A stretch of DNA of 64,000 bases from Marinobacter nauticus (GTDB taxonomy: Bacteria; Pseudomonadota; Gammaproteobacteria; Pseudomonadales; Oleiphilaceae). The stretch covers positions 186,001 through 250,000 of the forward strand of contig NZ_RBJB01000002.1 of the NCBI RefSeq assembly GCF_003634635.1, given 5' to 3'. A program made the translations under genes and the position numbers. Each line of letters begins with the position of its first letter. Position 1 is the stretch's first letter. The notes under the pieces are model-generated. The model ran no database searches. It had not been told where the DNA came from and was given only the letters and a program-made list of their open reading frames with translations. Shown one piece after another: positions 28,669-36,797 of the stretch.

Positions 28669-28703
28669 CGAACATTATTCGAACATAAGTTCGATATGCG
28701 AAC
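28669..28703. promoter_or_regulatory. Operator array of four CGAAC half-sites upstream of tctC
   Basis: Half-sites CGAAC (28669, 28680 and 28699) and the inverted GTTCG (28689) are spaced 9-11 bp apart, one helical turn. They build a perfect 16-bp palindrome TCGAACATAAGTTCGA (28679-28694) and the box GTTCGATATGCGAAC (28689-28703). Palindrome plus direct repeat at 10-bp spacing is the pattern described for PcaU-type IclR regulators. It ends 32 nt before the tctC ATG. Confidence 0.6.
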
Positions 28704-28734
28704 AACGAAATGACCAACGAGGATAATCACAAAA

Positions 28735-29727
28735 ATGATCGAATTATTTGGGCTTCGTCTGAAACGTAGTGTGCTCGGCGCAGTAACTGCTGTATCTCTG
28801 GCTTGTGGTGGTCTGGCTCAGGCCGAAGAGTGGCCTGACGATAACATTCGATTGGTCGTACCTTACTCTGCTGGTGGTACGACGGACCTGCTTTCGAGAA
28901 AAGTGGCAGACCTGCTTCAGCGTGAGTTGAGCACGGTGGTGGTTGAGAACCGTCCTGGTGCTGGCTCAACGGTTGCTACCGGCCAATTGGCTCGTGGTGG
29001 GCGCGGTTCCGACCATATGCTTCTAATGGCATCCCCGGGGCACACCATCGGCGCGTCTCTGTATCCGAATCTGCGATACGATCCAGTTGCTGACTTTGCG
29101 TTCATTCGCAACGTGATCAATATTCCGAATGTGATGGTTGTCCCTGCGAGCAGTCCGTACAACACCGTTGCGGAATTTGTTGAAGCCGCGCGGGAACAGC
29201 AGCTTTCTTTCAGCTCTCCGGGCATTGGAAGCTCTATTCACATGTCTGGTGAGCTGTTCAAGAACCTGACGAAGACGCAACTGGTTCATGTGCCTTTCCG
29301 AGGTTCCGGTGAAGCGCTGCCCGCCCTGCTGGCGGGTGATGTTGACGTTGCGTTTGAGAATATGCCGACCGTTTATCCGCATATTCAGTCTGGAAAACTC
29401 AAAGCCCTGGCGGTTACCACACCACAGGAGTCTGAGTTTCTACCGGGAGTTCCCACCATGCAGCAGGCTGGCGCCGGGTATGGTCTTGAGGATTACGAAA
29501 CGTCTGCCTGGTTCGGTCTGATTGCTCACAAATCCTTCCCCGAGTCCGGCCTTGAAAAGTTGGAGTTGGCGCTGGAGAAGATTATGTCTGGTGATGACTT
29601 CCAGAACTTCCTGCCTCAGTTTGGAGCGGTAGCGGGTGAAGAGGTCGGAGAAGACTTCCGCGCGATGGTAAAGAGCGAGCTTGCTAAGTGGTCCGAAGTC
29701 GCTGAACAGGCGAACCTGAAACGTTAA
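28735..29727 (+). CDS. tctC: Tripartite tricarboxylate transporter substrate-binding protein (TctC/Bug family)
   Basis: 330 aa. A periplasmic solute receptor for a TTT-type importer. A signal peptide (VLGAVTAVSLACGGLAQAEEW, cleavage probably AQA-EE near residue 31) precedes the Bug fold. Hallmarks are IRLVVPYSAGGTTDLLSRKVAD, VVVENRPGAGSTVATGQLA and LVHVPFRGSGEALPALLAGDVD. Members bind carboxylates through backbone contacts, so the ligand cannot be read from sequence. A terminator-like hairpin separates it from tctB, suggesting it is made in excess over the membrane subunits. An IclR operator array lies just upstream. Confidence 0.94.
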   Translation: MIELFGLRLKRSVLGAVTAVSLACGGLAQAEEWPDDNIRLVVPYSAGGTTDLLSRKVADLLQRELSTVVVENRPGAGSTVATGQLARGGRGSDHMLLMASPGHTIGASLYPNLRYDPVADFAFIRNVINIPNVMVVPASSPYNTVAEFVEAAREQQLSFSSPGIGSSIHMSGELFKNLTKTQLVHVPFRGSGEALPALLAGDVDVAFENMPTVYPHIQSGKLKALAVTTPQESEFLPGVPTMQQAGAGYGLEDYETSAWFGLIAHKSFPESGLEKLELALEKIMSGDDFQNFLPQFGAVAGEEVGEDFRAMVKSELAKWSEVAEQANLKR

Positions 29728-29745
29728 AAAAGAATTGCCGTATCG

Positions 29746-29780
29746 GGCGGGACAGTGCCATTTGGTCATCCCGCCTTTTT
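29746..29780 (+). terminator. Terminator/attenuator between tctC and tctB
   Basis: GGCGGGA and TCCCGCC pair as a 7-bp stem with a 16-nt loop, followed by TTTTT. It starts 19 nt after the tctC stop; partial read-through would set receptor-to-permease stoichiometry. Confidence 0.7.
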
Positions 29781-29807
29781 CTTTGAGGCTGAACTGCAGA
29801 GGTCATC

Positions 29808-30344
29808 ATGGAACTGTCAGACGATCAATCCACCCACACTGCTAACGACGAATACGGTCGGTTGAATCCCAACTCGTTACTGGGTGGGCTGTTTTTCGTG
29901 GTGTCGCTGGTTTTTCTGTTTTATGTAATTCCGAATTACATCAACTTGCCGCCCTATATGCAGCATCCATTGCTGTCCCCCCGGTTTTTGCCGCAATTGG
30001 CGGGCTGGCTGGTTTTGATTCTGGCGTTTGTCCTGATGGTTAACGGTTTGTTGTACCCGCCAAAGCGTGAGGAGGCCGATGAACTGCGGCAGGGTGTGCC
30101 AGTTCTTCGTCAGGTTTTGATGCTGGCGGCCGGCGCTATTTACGCGGTTTTCTTCGAACAATTTGGGGCCATCGGAAGCGGAATTTTCGCAAGTGTTCTG
30201 CTTTTCATGGCCAGCGGTCTGAAAAGCGCCTGGATCTATGTATTGGCAGTGCTGTTTCCTGTTGTTGTCTCGCTTCTCTTTATTCACGTCCTGAATGTGC
30301 CCCTGCCCGTAGGAACGCTCTGGGAAGCTCTCCTTCAATTTTAA
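29808..30344 (+). CDS. tctB: Tripartite tricarboxylate transporter small membrane subunit TctB
   Basis: 178 aa. Four hydrophobic segments are visible: LLGGLFFVVSLVFLFYVIP, LPQLAGWLVLILAFVLMVNGLL, QVLMLAAGAIYAVFFEQFG, and a C-terminal pair around GIFASVLLFMASG and WIYVLAVLFPVVVSLLFIHVL. This is the topology of the 4-TM TctB subunit. Its position between tctC and tctA confirms the role. TctB sequences are poorly conserved, so the name rests on topology plus context. Confidence 0.9.
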   Translation: MELSDDQSTHTANDEYGRLNPNSLLGGLFFVVSLVFLFYVIPNYINLPPYMQHPLLSPRFLPQLAGWLVLILAFVLMVNGLLYPPKREEADELRQGVPVLRQVLMLAAGAIYAVFFEQFGAIGSGIFASVLLFMASGLKSAWIYVLAVLFPVVVSLLFIHVLNVPLPVGTLWEALLQF

Positions 30345-30430
30345 GGGCTGTTCGCCGGGTGATTTGACCATCCGGTGTCAGCATAAAGCTATTTGTCTGA
30401 GGTCAGACAGAACGTTTTAGGTTAATAGCA

Positions 30431-31909
30431 ATGGAAAACATATCAGAAGTTCTGACGCTCTTTCTGAGTATTGATAATTTTATGGCCATAGCGGCCGGTG
30501 TGCTGATTGGCGTTGTGGTAGGCGCGATTCCAGGATTAACAGCGACCATGGCGGTTGCGTTGGCCCTGCCTTTCACCTTCTCGATGGAGCCAGTTACCGC
30601 GATCCTTTTGTTGGTTGGGATATACAAAGGGGGCATGTATGGAGGCTCTATTACCGCCATTCTTATAAGAACTCCGGGATCTCCAGCAGCCGCTTGTACA
30701 TTGCTTGACGGCTACCCGATGGCGCAACAGGGCCAGGCTAAGAAAGCCCTGAAAACCGCCCTGTATTCTTCGGTTGTTGCCGATCTTATCTCCAATGTTG
30801 CGCTGATCTTCTTCGCGGCTTACCTGGCGAAAATCGCACTGAATTTCGGGCCGCCTGAATACTTCTGGTTGATCTGCTTCTCTCTGACCATCATTGTCTC
30901 GGTGTCCGGCAACTCTGCGATTAAAGGGCTGATTGCTGCCGGGTTGGGCATCATTATTTCCACAATCGGACTGGACGCGGTTTATGGTACGCAGCGTCTG
31001 ACCTTCGACAATTACAACCTGATGGATCGAGTCTCCTTTATACCGCTACTGATCGGTTTGTTTGCCATTCCCGAAGTCATCGATTTCTATACCTCCAGGG
31101 TCGCGCCCCATATCCGTACAGCGGTATCTGGCGCCTCTCTGACGTGGAAGGAGTTCAAAGGCTCCCTGAAAACCGTCATTCGCGGCAGTGTCATTGGGGT
31201 CATTATTGGAGCCATCCCGGGCACCGGGGCAACATCTGCAGCCTTTATCTCCTACAGTGAGGCGAAGCGAACCTCTCCCCGAAAGGATAACTTTGGCAAA
31301 GGTGAGGTTGAAGGCGTGGCCGCGGCTGAAGCCGGAAATAACGGGGTCGCCGGAGCAACGCTGATTCCGCTGCTATCGCTGGGCATTCCCGGTGATGTGA
31401 TAACGGCGATTATTCTGGGTGCATTCATGATTCATGGCCTGACACCGGGCCCCGTGCTGTTTCAGGAAAACCTGCCCCTGGTCTACGCGCTGTTCTGCGG
31501 CATTCTGGTCAGCTCGTTTGTGCTGGTTTTTGTCGGCAACGCCGCTATCCGGTATTTTTCGATTATCGCGGATATTCCCAAAACCATCCTGCTACCTATT
31601 GTGCTGATGTTCTGTATTTATGGTGCTTACGCCGTGAACAACAGCACCTTTGATATTGGGCTGATGCTGGCGTTCGGTGTTCTCGGTTTTCTGTTTAACC
31701 GAACTGGGGTTGCTGCCGCTCCGTTCCTGATCGGGTTTATACTCGGGCCAATGTTCGAGGATAACCTCAGGCGTACTCTGCTGATCAGTAAAGGTGACCC
31801 GACTATCTTCTTCAGGGGGCCTATCGCCTGGGTTTTCATTATGCTCACAGTTGCCTCGGTAGCCTTCGCTTTCCGGCGTTACTGGATTGCCCGGAGAGAG
31901 CAGGCCTGA
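30431..31909 (+). CDS. tctA: Tripartite tricarboxylate transporter large membrane subunit TctA
   Basis: 492 aa, normal TctA length, about 11-12 membrane segments. Both family signatures occur: GVVVGAIPGLTATMAVALAL near residue 30 and GVIIGAIPGTGATSAAFISY near residue 255, the inverted-repeat substrate loops. NGVAGATLIPLLSLGIPGD is also typical. It completes the TctCBA importer, driven by an ion gradient. It starts 86 nt after tctB and ends in a convergent gap with the AEC gene. Confidence 0.95.
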   Translation: MENISEVLTLFLSIDNFMAIAAGVLIGVVVGAIPGLTATMAVALALPFTFSMEPVTAILLLVGIYKGGMYGGSITAILIRTPGSPAAACTLLDGYPMAQQGQAKKALKTALYSSVVADLISNVALIFFAAYLAKIALNFGPPEYFWLICFSLTIIVSVSGNSAIKGLIAAGLGIIISTIGLDAVYGTQRLTFDNYNLMDRVSFIPLLIGLFAIPEVIDFYTSRVAPHIRTAVSGASLTWKEFKGSLKTVIRGSVIGVIIGAIPGTGATSAAFISYSEAKRTSPRKDNFGKGEVEGVAAAEAGNNGVAGATLIPLLSLGIPGDVITAIILGAFMIHGLTPGPVLFQENLPLVYALFCGILVSSFVLVFVGNAAIRYFSIIADIPKTILLPIVLMFCIYGAYAVNNSTFDIGLMLAFGVLGFLFNRTGVAAAPFLIGFILGPMFEDNLRRTLLISKGDPTIFFRGPIAWVFIMLTVASVAFAFRRYWIARREQA

Positions 31910-31945
31910 CCATGTGGCCTGCGTCATGACAGCCCAGACTGAAAG

Positions 31946-31973
31946 CCGCACAGCCAGGGAGCGTTGTGCGGTT
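31946..31973. terminator. Weak hairpin between convergent tctA and AEC genes
   Basis: CCGCACA (31946-31952) pairs with TGTGCGG (31965-31971), with a 12-nt loop and only TTT after it. Placement suggests a terminator, but the U-tract is poor. Confidence 0.4.
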
Positions 31974-31992
31974 TAAGGTAGGCCTTGGCAGT

Positions 31993-32943
31993 TTAGCCGA
32001 TTGCTGTCAGCTGGATAACGAACACTCCGAGGGTAATGGTCACACTCGCAAGCAGAGTAGTCAGCGCGATAATGTTCGCTGCCATGCGATCGTTGCCGCC
32101 AAGGGCCCTCACCATCACGAAGCTGGCCGCTGCCGTTGGGCTGGCGAAGAACAGGAACATGAGCCCGAGCTCCCGCCCTTCAAAGCCAACCAGCCAGGCA
32201 GCAAGAGTGCACAGTGCCGGCAAAGATACCATCTTCCAGATGGATGAACCCACGGCCGGGCCGCTGTCGCTGCGTATGGATTTCAGTGAGACCGTTGCGC
32301 CGATACAGAGCAGGGCGAGAGGCAGCGTTAGCGAAGCAAAGTAGTCGCCGCTGGTCATTACCCATCCGGGAAGCCTGATTTCAAGGGCTGCGAAAGGAAT
32401 GGCCAGCACTACGCCGATGATCAGTGGGTTTCTGGCAATGTCTCGCAGGGTGTTGGTCAGGCTCATGGTTTTACCGGGCTGATACGCCAGCAACACGATC
32501 ACCGATAACGAGTTGTAGACCACAATCACCAGAGCCAGGAGCAGGCCCCCGGCCGAGAGCCCATAGTCGCCGTAAAGGTTGGCTGCCAACGCCAGACCAA
32601 CGATGCCACAATTGCCCCGAAACGCGCCCTGGACATAAACCCCGCGATCCTCTTGCCGGACCCGCTTTGTTGCCCAGAACCAGACAAGGGCAAAACTGGC
32701 CAGGGTCGCCAGGAAGTAAAAGATCAGCATGCTGATGCTGAGGGTGGTATCCAGGTCGGCTCTGATAATGCTCAGGAAAACCAGGGTGGGGAGCGTGGCC
32801 TTGAAAACCAGAGCAGAGGCGGTGGCGATGAAGCACTGGTCAATCCAGCCAATGCGCCGAAGACCGATGCCGATAAAAACCATGGCGAATACCGGCAGCG
32901 TAGTCTCCAGCGTGTACAGAAAGGTATCAAGAAGACTGCTCAA
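31993..32943 (-). CDS. AEC-family membrane transporter
   Basis: 316 aa with about 10 hydrophobic segments. Auxin-efflux-carrier family proteins in bacteria mostly move malate, malonate or related anions. Recognisable parts: [21 protein letters not shown] at the N-terminus, the conserved central [15 protein letters not shown], and [17 protein letters not shown] followed by the last helices. The ATG overlaps the acylphosphatase stop by 4 nt, so the genes are translationally coupled, although a functional link is not obvious. Confidence 0.88.
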   Translation of the reverse strand: MSSLLDTFLYTLETTLPVFAMVFIGIGLRRIGWIDQCFIATASALVFKATLPTLVFLSIIRADLDTTLSISMLIFYFLATLASFALVWFWATKRVRQEDRGVYVQGAFRGNCGIVGLALAANLYGDYGLSAGGLLLALVIVVYNSLSVIVLLAYQPGKTMSLTNTLRDIARNPLIIGVVLAIPFAALEIRLPGWVMTSGDYFASLTLPLALLCIGATVSLKSIRSDSGPAVGSSIWKMVSLPALCTLAAWLVGFEGRELGLMFLFFASPTAAASFVMVRALGGNDRMAANIIALTTLLASVTITLGVFVIQLTAIG

Positions 32944-33218
32944 TGTGTGGTCCTGAAGTCAGCGAATTCCTGAGTGGCGGGCAGTTCCTGGGTTGCAACC
33001 TCATCGACCACAGCGCGTTCCGGGCCTTCGTGACACCATTCATGCAGTGCCTTGAGCTGGAGTGGCTCGCCCTCTGCCATAATTTCGACCCTGCCGTCCG
33101 GTAAATTTCGTACCCAGCCTGTGAGGCCCAGTTCCCGGGCTTTCTGTTCGGTGGATGCCCGGTAGTAAACGCCTTGTACTTTGCCGCTTACCAGCAAGTG
33201 CCAGCGATTGATGGTCAT
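32940..33218 (-). CDS. acyP: Acylphosphatase
   Basis: 92 aa, the standard length. It hydrolyses carboxyl-phosphate bonds of small acyl phosphates. The catalytic Arg lies in the phosphate loop [13 protein letters not shown], and the catalytic Asn in [17 protein letters not shown]; both motifs are intact. The start at 33218 has AAGGAGG 6 nt upstream; the frame is open further upstream but without coding character. The stop overlaps the start of the AEC transporter gene (ATGA). Confidence 0.95.
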   Translation of the reverse strand: MTINRWHLLVSGKVQGVYYRASTEQKARELGLTGWVRNLPDGRVEIMAEGEPLQLKALHEWCHEGPERAVVDEVATQELPATQEFADFRTTH

Positions 33219-33245
33219 CGTGTTCCTCCTTGCGTTGATTGCAAG

Positions 33246-33271
33246 CAAAAAGGCCTCCGCAAGGGAGGCCT
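33246..33271 (-). terminator. Terminator of the tsdB-tsdA operon
   Basis: On the minus strand AGGCCTCC and GGAGGCCT form an 8-bp stem with a 5-nt loop, followed by TTTTTGC. It lies 24 nt after the tsdA stop. Confidence 0.88.
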
Positions 33272-33294
33272 GTGACACCGCATTATAACGTCTG

Positions 33295-34308
33295 TCAGTC
33301 GAATGTTCTCGACCGCACGGTGTCTGGTTTAAGGAAAGGCTTGTCTCCGGTGTTGTCGTGGTCACCCAGTAACTTGCCATCGGATTCCCGAACCTGACCA
33401 TACATGGAATGTTTGTGGAAGGTAGGCCCGAATTTTTCAGCGGTTTCCTTCACATCGCCCGTGTAGCGCGGATCTTGTGGTCGCTCCTGGCTGTCCATGT
33501 AGAAGGCGATATCCCAGGCTTCCTGATCGGTCAGGGAGTTGGGCTGACCCAATGGCATGTTGTTCTTGATAAAGCCGGCTGCGGTATGCAAACGCACAAT
33601 ACCAGCCCCCCAGTTGTTGGACATATCTCCCCAGGGGGCCGGGAATACGGTGTGGCCGTCAAAACGTAGTCCAGTGCCGTTTTCCCCGTGGCACACCGCG
33701 CAGTTTTCCTGATATAGCTTTTCACCGTTGGTGTAGCTCAGTTCAGCCGGCCGCTCGGGCGCCGGGAAACCCCGGCCATAGATGGGCTGTTTGGGGTACA
33801 TCTCCACACCTGTCGCCAACCACTGATGGTAGGCAGACAGTGCCAGCATATCGTCACTGCCGTACTCCAGCGGCTGGCCGTTCATGGAATAGGTGAAGCA
33901 GCCTGCAATCCGTTCCTCCAGGTTGTTTACATGGCCGTTCTTGCCGCGATAGCCGGGCAGGGTGACGGCAGCCGGCCAGATAGGCGCGCTGAAAGGCATC
34001 CGGCCTTCGCCCAGATGGCAGCTGGAACAGTTCATATTGTTGAACACGTTCTTGCCACGCAGTTGCTGGGTGTTGGTGAACAGGCCATAGCCCCTGCGGA
34101 TAACCTTTTTCAGTTCCGGATGGATGTCGGCTTCTTCCAGGTCTGCCATGGACGGCGGAATGTGTACCAGTTGGTTTTCGTTCGGGGCAGGAAAGCCCAT
34201 GGCGGTGAGCTGATCGATGTAGGCCTGGGTTTTGTCGTCATTGGCCGCCGCGGTCACCGGGAGCATTACGCAGCCGGACAGGGTGACGGTTAGCAGTGTG
34301 CGCATCAT
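33295..34308 (-). CDS. tsdA: Diheme cytochrome c, thiosulfate dehydrogenase TsdA-like
   Basis: 337 aa from ATG at 34308 (AAGGGG about 9 nt upstream). TsdA oxidises two thiosulfates to tetrathionate in the periplasm. A signal peptide ([21 protein letters not shown]) is followed by two cytochrome c domains. Heme 1 is CSSCH in [14 protein letters not shown], heme 2 is CAVCH. Between them [15 protein letters not shown] provides a Cys 39 residues after the heme-1 His, matching the segment that supplies the unusual axial Cys ligand of TsdA. A Met in the NNMPLGQPN segment is a candidate heme-2 ligand. Upstream is a c4-type partner gene, as for known TsdB-TsdA pairs. Assignment is by motif and context. 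Confidence 0.75.
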   Translation of the reverse strand: MMRTLLTVTLSGCVMLPVTAAANDDKTQAYIDQLTAMGFPAPNENQLVHIPPSMADLEEADIHPELKKVIRRGYGLFTNTQQLRGKNVFNNMNCSSCHLGEGRMPFSAPIWPAAVTLPGYRGKNGHVNNLEERIAGCFTYSMNGQPLEYGSDDMLALSAYHQWLATGVEMYPKQPIYGRGFPAPERPAELSYTNGEKLYQENCAVCHGENGTGLRFDGHTVFPAPWGDMSNNWGAGIVRLHTAAGFIKNNMPLGQPNSLTDQEAWDIAFYMDSQERPQDPRYTGDVKETAEKFGPTFHKHSMYGQVRESDGKLLGDHDNTGDKPFLKPDTVRSRTFD

Positions 34309-34321
34309 GATCTTTGTCCCC

Positions 34322-34969
34322 TTAGTTGCTGGCGGTGTTCTGGGTGGCAAGCCATACGGCGACCGCGTGAATATCGGTATCGCTCATACGGCGGGCGATG
34401 GAACCCATCAGATCCTGGGGATCGTTTTTGCGGGTACCTTCCTTCCAGGACTTCAGCTGCGCCTCGATGTAACCGGCGTGCTGGCCGGCAATGCCGGGAA
34501 ATACATCGCCCGCACCCCGGTTGCCGGGGCCGTGGCAGCTCATGCAGGAAACAACGTATTGGGACCAGTCGCCACGCTCGGCCAGTTGTTCGCCCCGCTT
34601 CAGAAGTGCTTCATCGGCATTGTTGCCGCCCTCACCAGTGGTGGGTTCAAGCTGGCTGTAGTAGGCCGCAACGTCGGCAATCTTTTGATCGTCCAGCATG
34701 TTCACGAAAGGCATCATGGTGGGGCTGGTCCGGGAGCCATCTTTGATGTCGCGCAACTGTTTGGCCAAATAGGTGGCATTCAGCCCGGCCAGCCTGGGCC
34801 AGGATTCTCCACCTTCGATGTGTTTGCCGCTGCCATCTGCCTGGTGGCACGCTACGCAGAGGTTGGCGACCTCCTTGCCGTTTTGTGGGTCGCCAGATAC
34901 CGCAGCAGATGCAATACCTGCCGTGGTGGCCAGCCCGATTGCGGCCAGTATCACTGGGAGTTTGCTCAC
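34322..34969 (-). CDS. tsdB: Diheme cytochrome c4-type protein, TsdB-like electron acceptor
   Basis: 215 aa from GTG at 34969, which places a proper signal peptide at the N-terminus (KLPVILAAIGLATTAGIASAA). GAGAGAGA lies about 8 nt upstream. The frame is open 66 codons further, but that stretch is not protein-like. Two c-type heme domains contain CVACH (NLCVACHQADGSG) and CMSCH (SCMSCHGPGNRG), with possible axial Met in TMMPFVNML and the DLMGSIARRM segment. This is the cytochrome c4 architecture. It sits 13 nt upstream of tsdA and would pass electrons from TsdA to terminal oxidases. A general c4 role is the alternative. Confidence 0.78.
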   Translation of the reverse strand: MSKLPVILAAIGLATTAGIASAAVSGDPQNGKEVANLCVACHQADGSGKHIEGGESWPRLAGLNATYLAKQLRDIKDGSRTSPTMMPFVNMLDDQKIADVAAYYSQLEPTTGEGGNNADEALLKRGEQLAERGDWSQYVVSCMSCHGPGNRGAGDVFPGIAGQHAGYIEAQLKSWKEGTRKNDPQDLMGSIARRMSDTDIHAVAVWLATQNTASN

Positions 34970-35194
34970 GGTCGATTGTCTCTCTCTTGTTCTGAATAAG
35001 TACGCTTTAGCACTGATGGTTATGTGCTTATAGCCGTAGTGTGGCCTCAATTCTTGCTTGACGAAGGTCAATAATGCAAGGGAACCCCTCCGAAAGGCGA
35101 AGATGGAGATGCACATTTCGGGATTTTCGTTTACTGTCCTATTCAAAGAATGGCAGCAAAGAGCCATCCTGCAAACGAATGAACAGGGACAACT

Positions 35195-35599
35195 ATGGCG
35201 ACCGTCAATCCATCTCAGGAAGAGTTACGGAAAATTCTTGATGAAATCCCCAAAGATCAGCCTGTTGTGATGCTGAATCTGCTTCGGTTCAGGGACAAGG
35301 CTGCATACAAGGATGACAGCGAAGACTGTTCCGGAAGGGATGCTTACAAGCGTTATATGACAGAGGCTGCCCGCAGTGTTTCGGAAGTTGGTGCCGAGGT
35401 GATCTGGTCTGGCCGCTCCGTGGGTTCTTTGATTGCTCCGCCGGATGAGTCCTGGGATCAGGTGTTGCTGGTCCGTTACCCCTCCATTAACGCGTTTCTG
35501 GCGATGATTGAAAGCCCGGAATACAAGGGTGTGGTGAAGCACCGCACGGCCGCGCTGGAAGATTCCCGGCTGGTGGCCAATGTTGAGGGCACCCCCTGA
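35195..35599 (+). CDS. DUF1330 family protein
   Basis: 134 aa, function unknown. The ferredoxin-like (dimeric alpha-beta barrel) fold is suggested by QPVVMLNLLRFRDKAAY, then RDAYKRYMTEAARSVSEVGAEVIWSGRSVG, WDQVLLVRYPSINAFLAMIESPEYKGVVKHRTAALEDSRL. These are the standard DUF1330 elements. It lies alone, divergent from the tsd operon and convergent with azlD, whose stop is 12 nt away. Confidence 0.85.
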   Translation: MATVNPSQEELRKILDEIPKDQPVVMLNLLRFRDKAAYKDDSEDCSGRDAYKRYMTEAARSVSEVGAEVIWSGRSVGSLIAPPDESWDQVLLVRYPSINAFLAMIESPEYKGVVKHRTAALEDSRLVANVEGTP

Positions 35600-35611
35600 T
35601 TTTCGGGTGCC

Positions 35612-35944
35612 TTACAGAATGCCTGATTGCTGAATGGCCATGTAGGCTGCAGTGCCGGCCGCGATAGAAAGCAGCGCGTTTCTGCGCCACAGGTGAACGG
35701 CAACCACCAGTAATGCGGGTATCAGCGCATCTGCGCCAGGTGCCTGTGCCTGCCAGTCCGCAGACCTCTGCAAAAATACTGTGGCCAGTAATGCCATCAC
35801 GGCTGCGGGCAGGAAGCGCCCGATGTGTTTGACCAGAGGGTGTTCCGTGTGCTTTTCAAAGAACAGGAAAGGCACCACCCGGGTCGCAAATGTGGCCAGG
35901 GCGGAGATGGCAATAAACGCCGCCAGGTAGCTACTTTCACCCAC
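35612..35944 (-). CDS. azlD: Branched-chain amino acid export subunit AzlD
   Basis: 110 aa with four hydrophobic helices (YLAAFIAISALATFATRVVP, HIGRFLPAAVMALLATVFLQ, ALIPALLVVAVHLW, ALLSIAAGTAAYMAIQ). It pairs with AzlC to export branched-chain or similar amino acids. GTG at 35944 is chosen: GGAG lies 9-10 nt upstream and the gene then overlaps the azlC stop by 8 nt, a normal coupled arrangement. The frame continues upstream inside azlC but without plausible protein character. Confidence 0.87.
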   Translation of the reverse strand: MGESSYLAAFIAISALATFATRVVPFLFFEKHTEHPLVKHIGRFLPAAVMALLATVFLQRSADWQAQAPGADALIPALLVVAVHLWRRNALLSIAAGTAAYMAIQQSGIL

Positions 35945-36641
35945 GATTTGCGTCTCCTGCCATGGTGTCGGTTCGATACTTCCGGTAGTGCAATAGAAGC
36001 ACTGCAGTAACCAGTACAATGCCTGCTATCAGTTGATGGGTTGCCGGTACCAGCATCATAGCCAGTGCAGCTGCCGCGGCGCCTGCCCACACCGGAAATG
36101 AATCCCCCAACGCTTTCAGCTGTTCGATTGTGAGCACAATAAACAGCGCCACGAGTGCAAACTCAATGCCGGTACTGTTGAAGGCGACAGTCTTGCCGAG
36201 TACCGCACCCAAGGTGCATCCGACAATCCAGTAGCCCTGGTTCATGGCCGTGATCCGGAAGTCCACATGCTGTTCCTGTTCGCGATTGGCCGAACGGGGG
36301 CGGCTGGTTAGCAGGGAATAGGTTTCGTCAGTCAAACCGAAAATCAGATATGCCTTACGCCAGCCGGCGCCGCGGAATTGCCCCAACAGCGACAGCCCGT
36401 AGAAAAGATGCCGTGCGTTCAGCACGAACATGGCGACGGCCACCTCAACCAGTCCGGCATTGGCGGCCAGCAGACTGACCGCCAGAATCTGGCCGGCACC
36501 GGCGTAGATAACAAGGCCCATTAAGGGAGCAATCCACCAGGGATAATCCAGTTGCGTGGTGAACAGCACGCCAAAGGCCATGCCCAGGGGGATGTAGCCA
36601 AAAAGAATCGGCAGAGTAAGCTTGAAAGCGTGGTGATTCAT
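35937..36641 (-). CDS. azlC: Branched-chain amino acid permease AzlC
   Basis: 234 aa from ATG at 36641 (weak GGA upstream; ATG at 36647 is possible). The AzlC/YgaZ fold is indicated by LPILFGYIPLGMAFGVLFTT, MGLVIYAGAGQILAVSLLAAN and VLNARHLFYGLSLLGQFR, the last being the best conserved family motif. About seven hydrophobic segments. It forms a two-subunit exporter with the overlapping azlD. Confidence 0.9.
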   Translation of the reverse strand: MNHHAFKLTLPILFGYIPLGMAFGVLFTTQLDYPWWIAPLMGLVIYAGAGQILAVSLLAANAGLVEVAVAMFVLNARHLFYGLSLLGQFRGAGWRKAYLIFGLTDETYSLLTSRPRSANREQEQHVDFRITAMNQGYWIVGCTLGAVLGKTVAFNSTGIEFALVALFIVLTIEQLKALGDSFPVWAGAAAAALAMMLVPATHQLIAGIVLVTAVLLLHYRKYRTDTMAGDANRG

Positions 36642-36797
36642 TAGCATCCGAACGGAAATAAAAGGGCGATGATAGTGATTTGCCGGGCATATTTGAAGAT
36701 CGCCAAACGTAGTACCGGAAAAATGGCGCCTTAAAATACATAAAAGTGTCATAAAATGGGCATGCCCTCCGACCGGATACACCTGATCGGAGTTTTT

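Noticed and set aside
31993..33218. AEC transporter plus acylphosphatase as a new two-gene transport system
   Set aside because: The 4-nt overlap shows co-translation only. Both families are widespread and no functional link is visible.
36742..36780. Possible FliA promoter upstream of the chemoreceptor gene
   Set aside because: TAAA is followed by CCGGATA rather than CCGATAA and spacing is off by one or two bases, unlike the clean matches before flgM and cheV.
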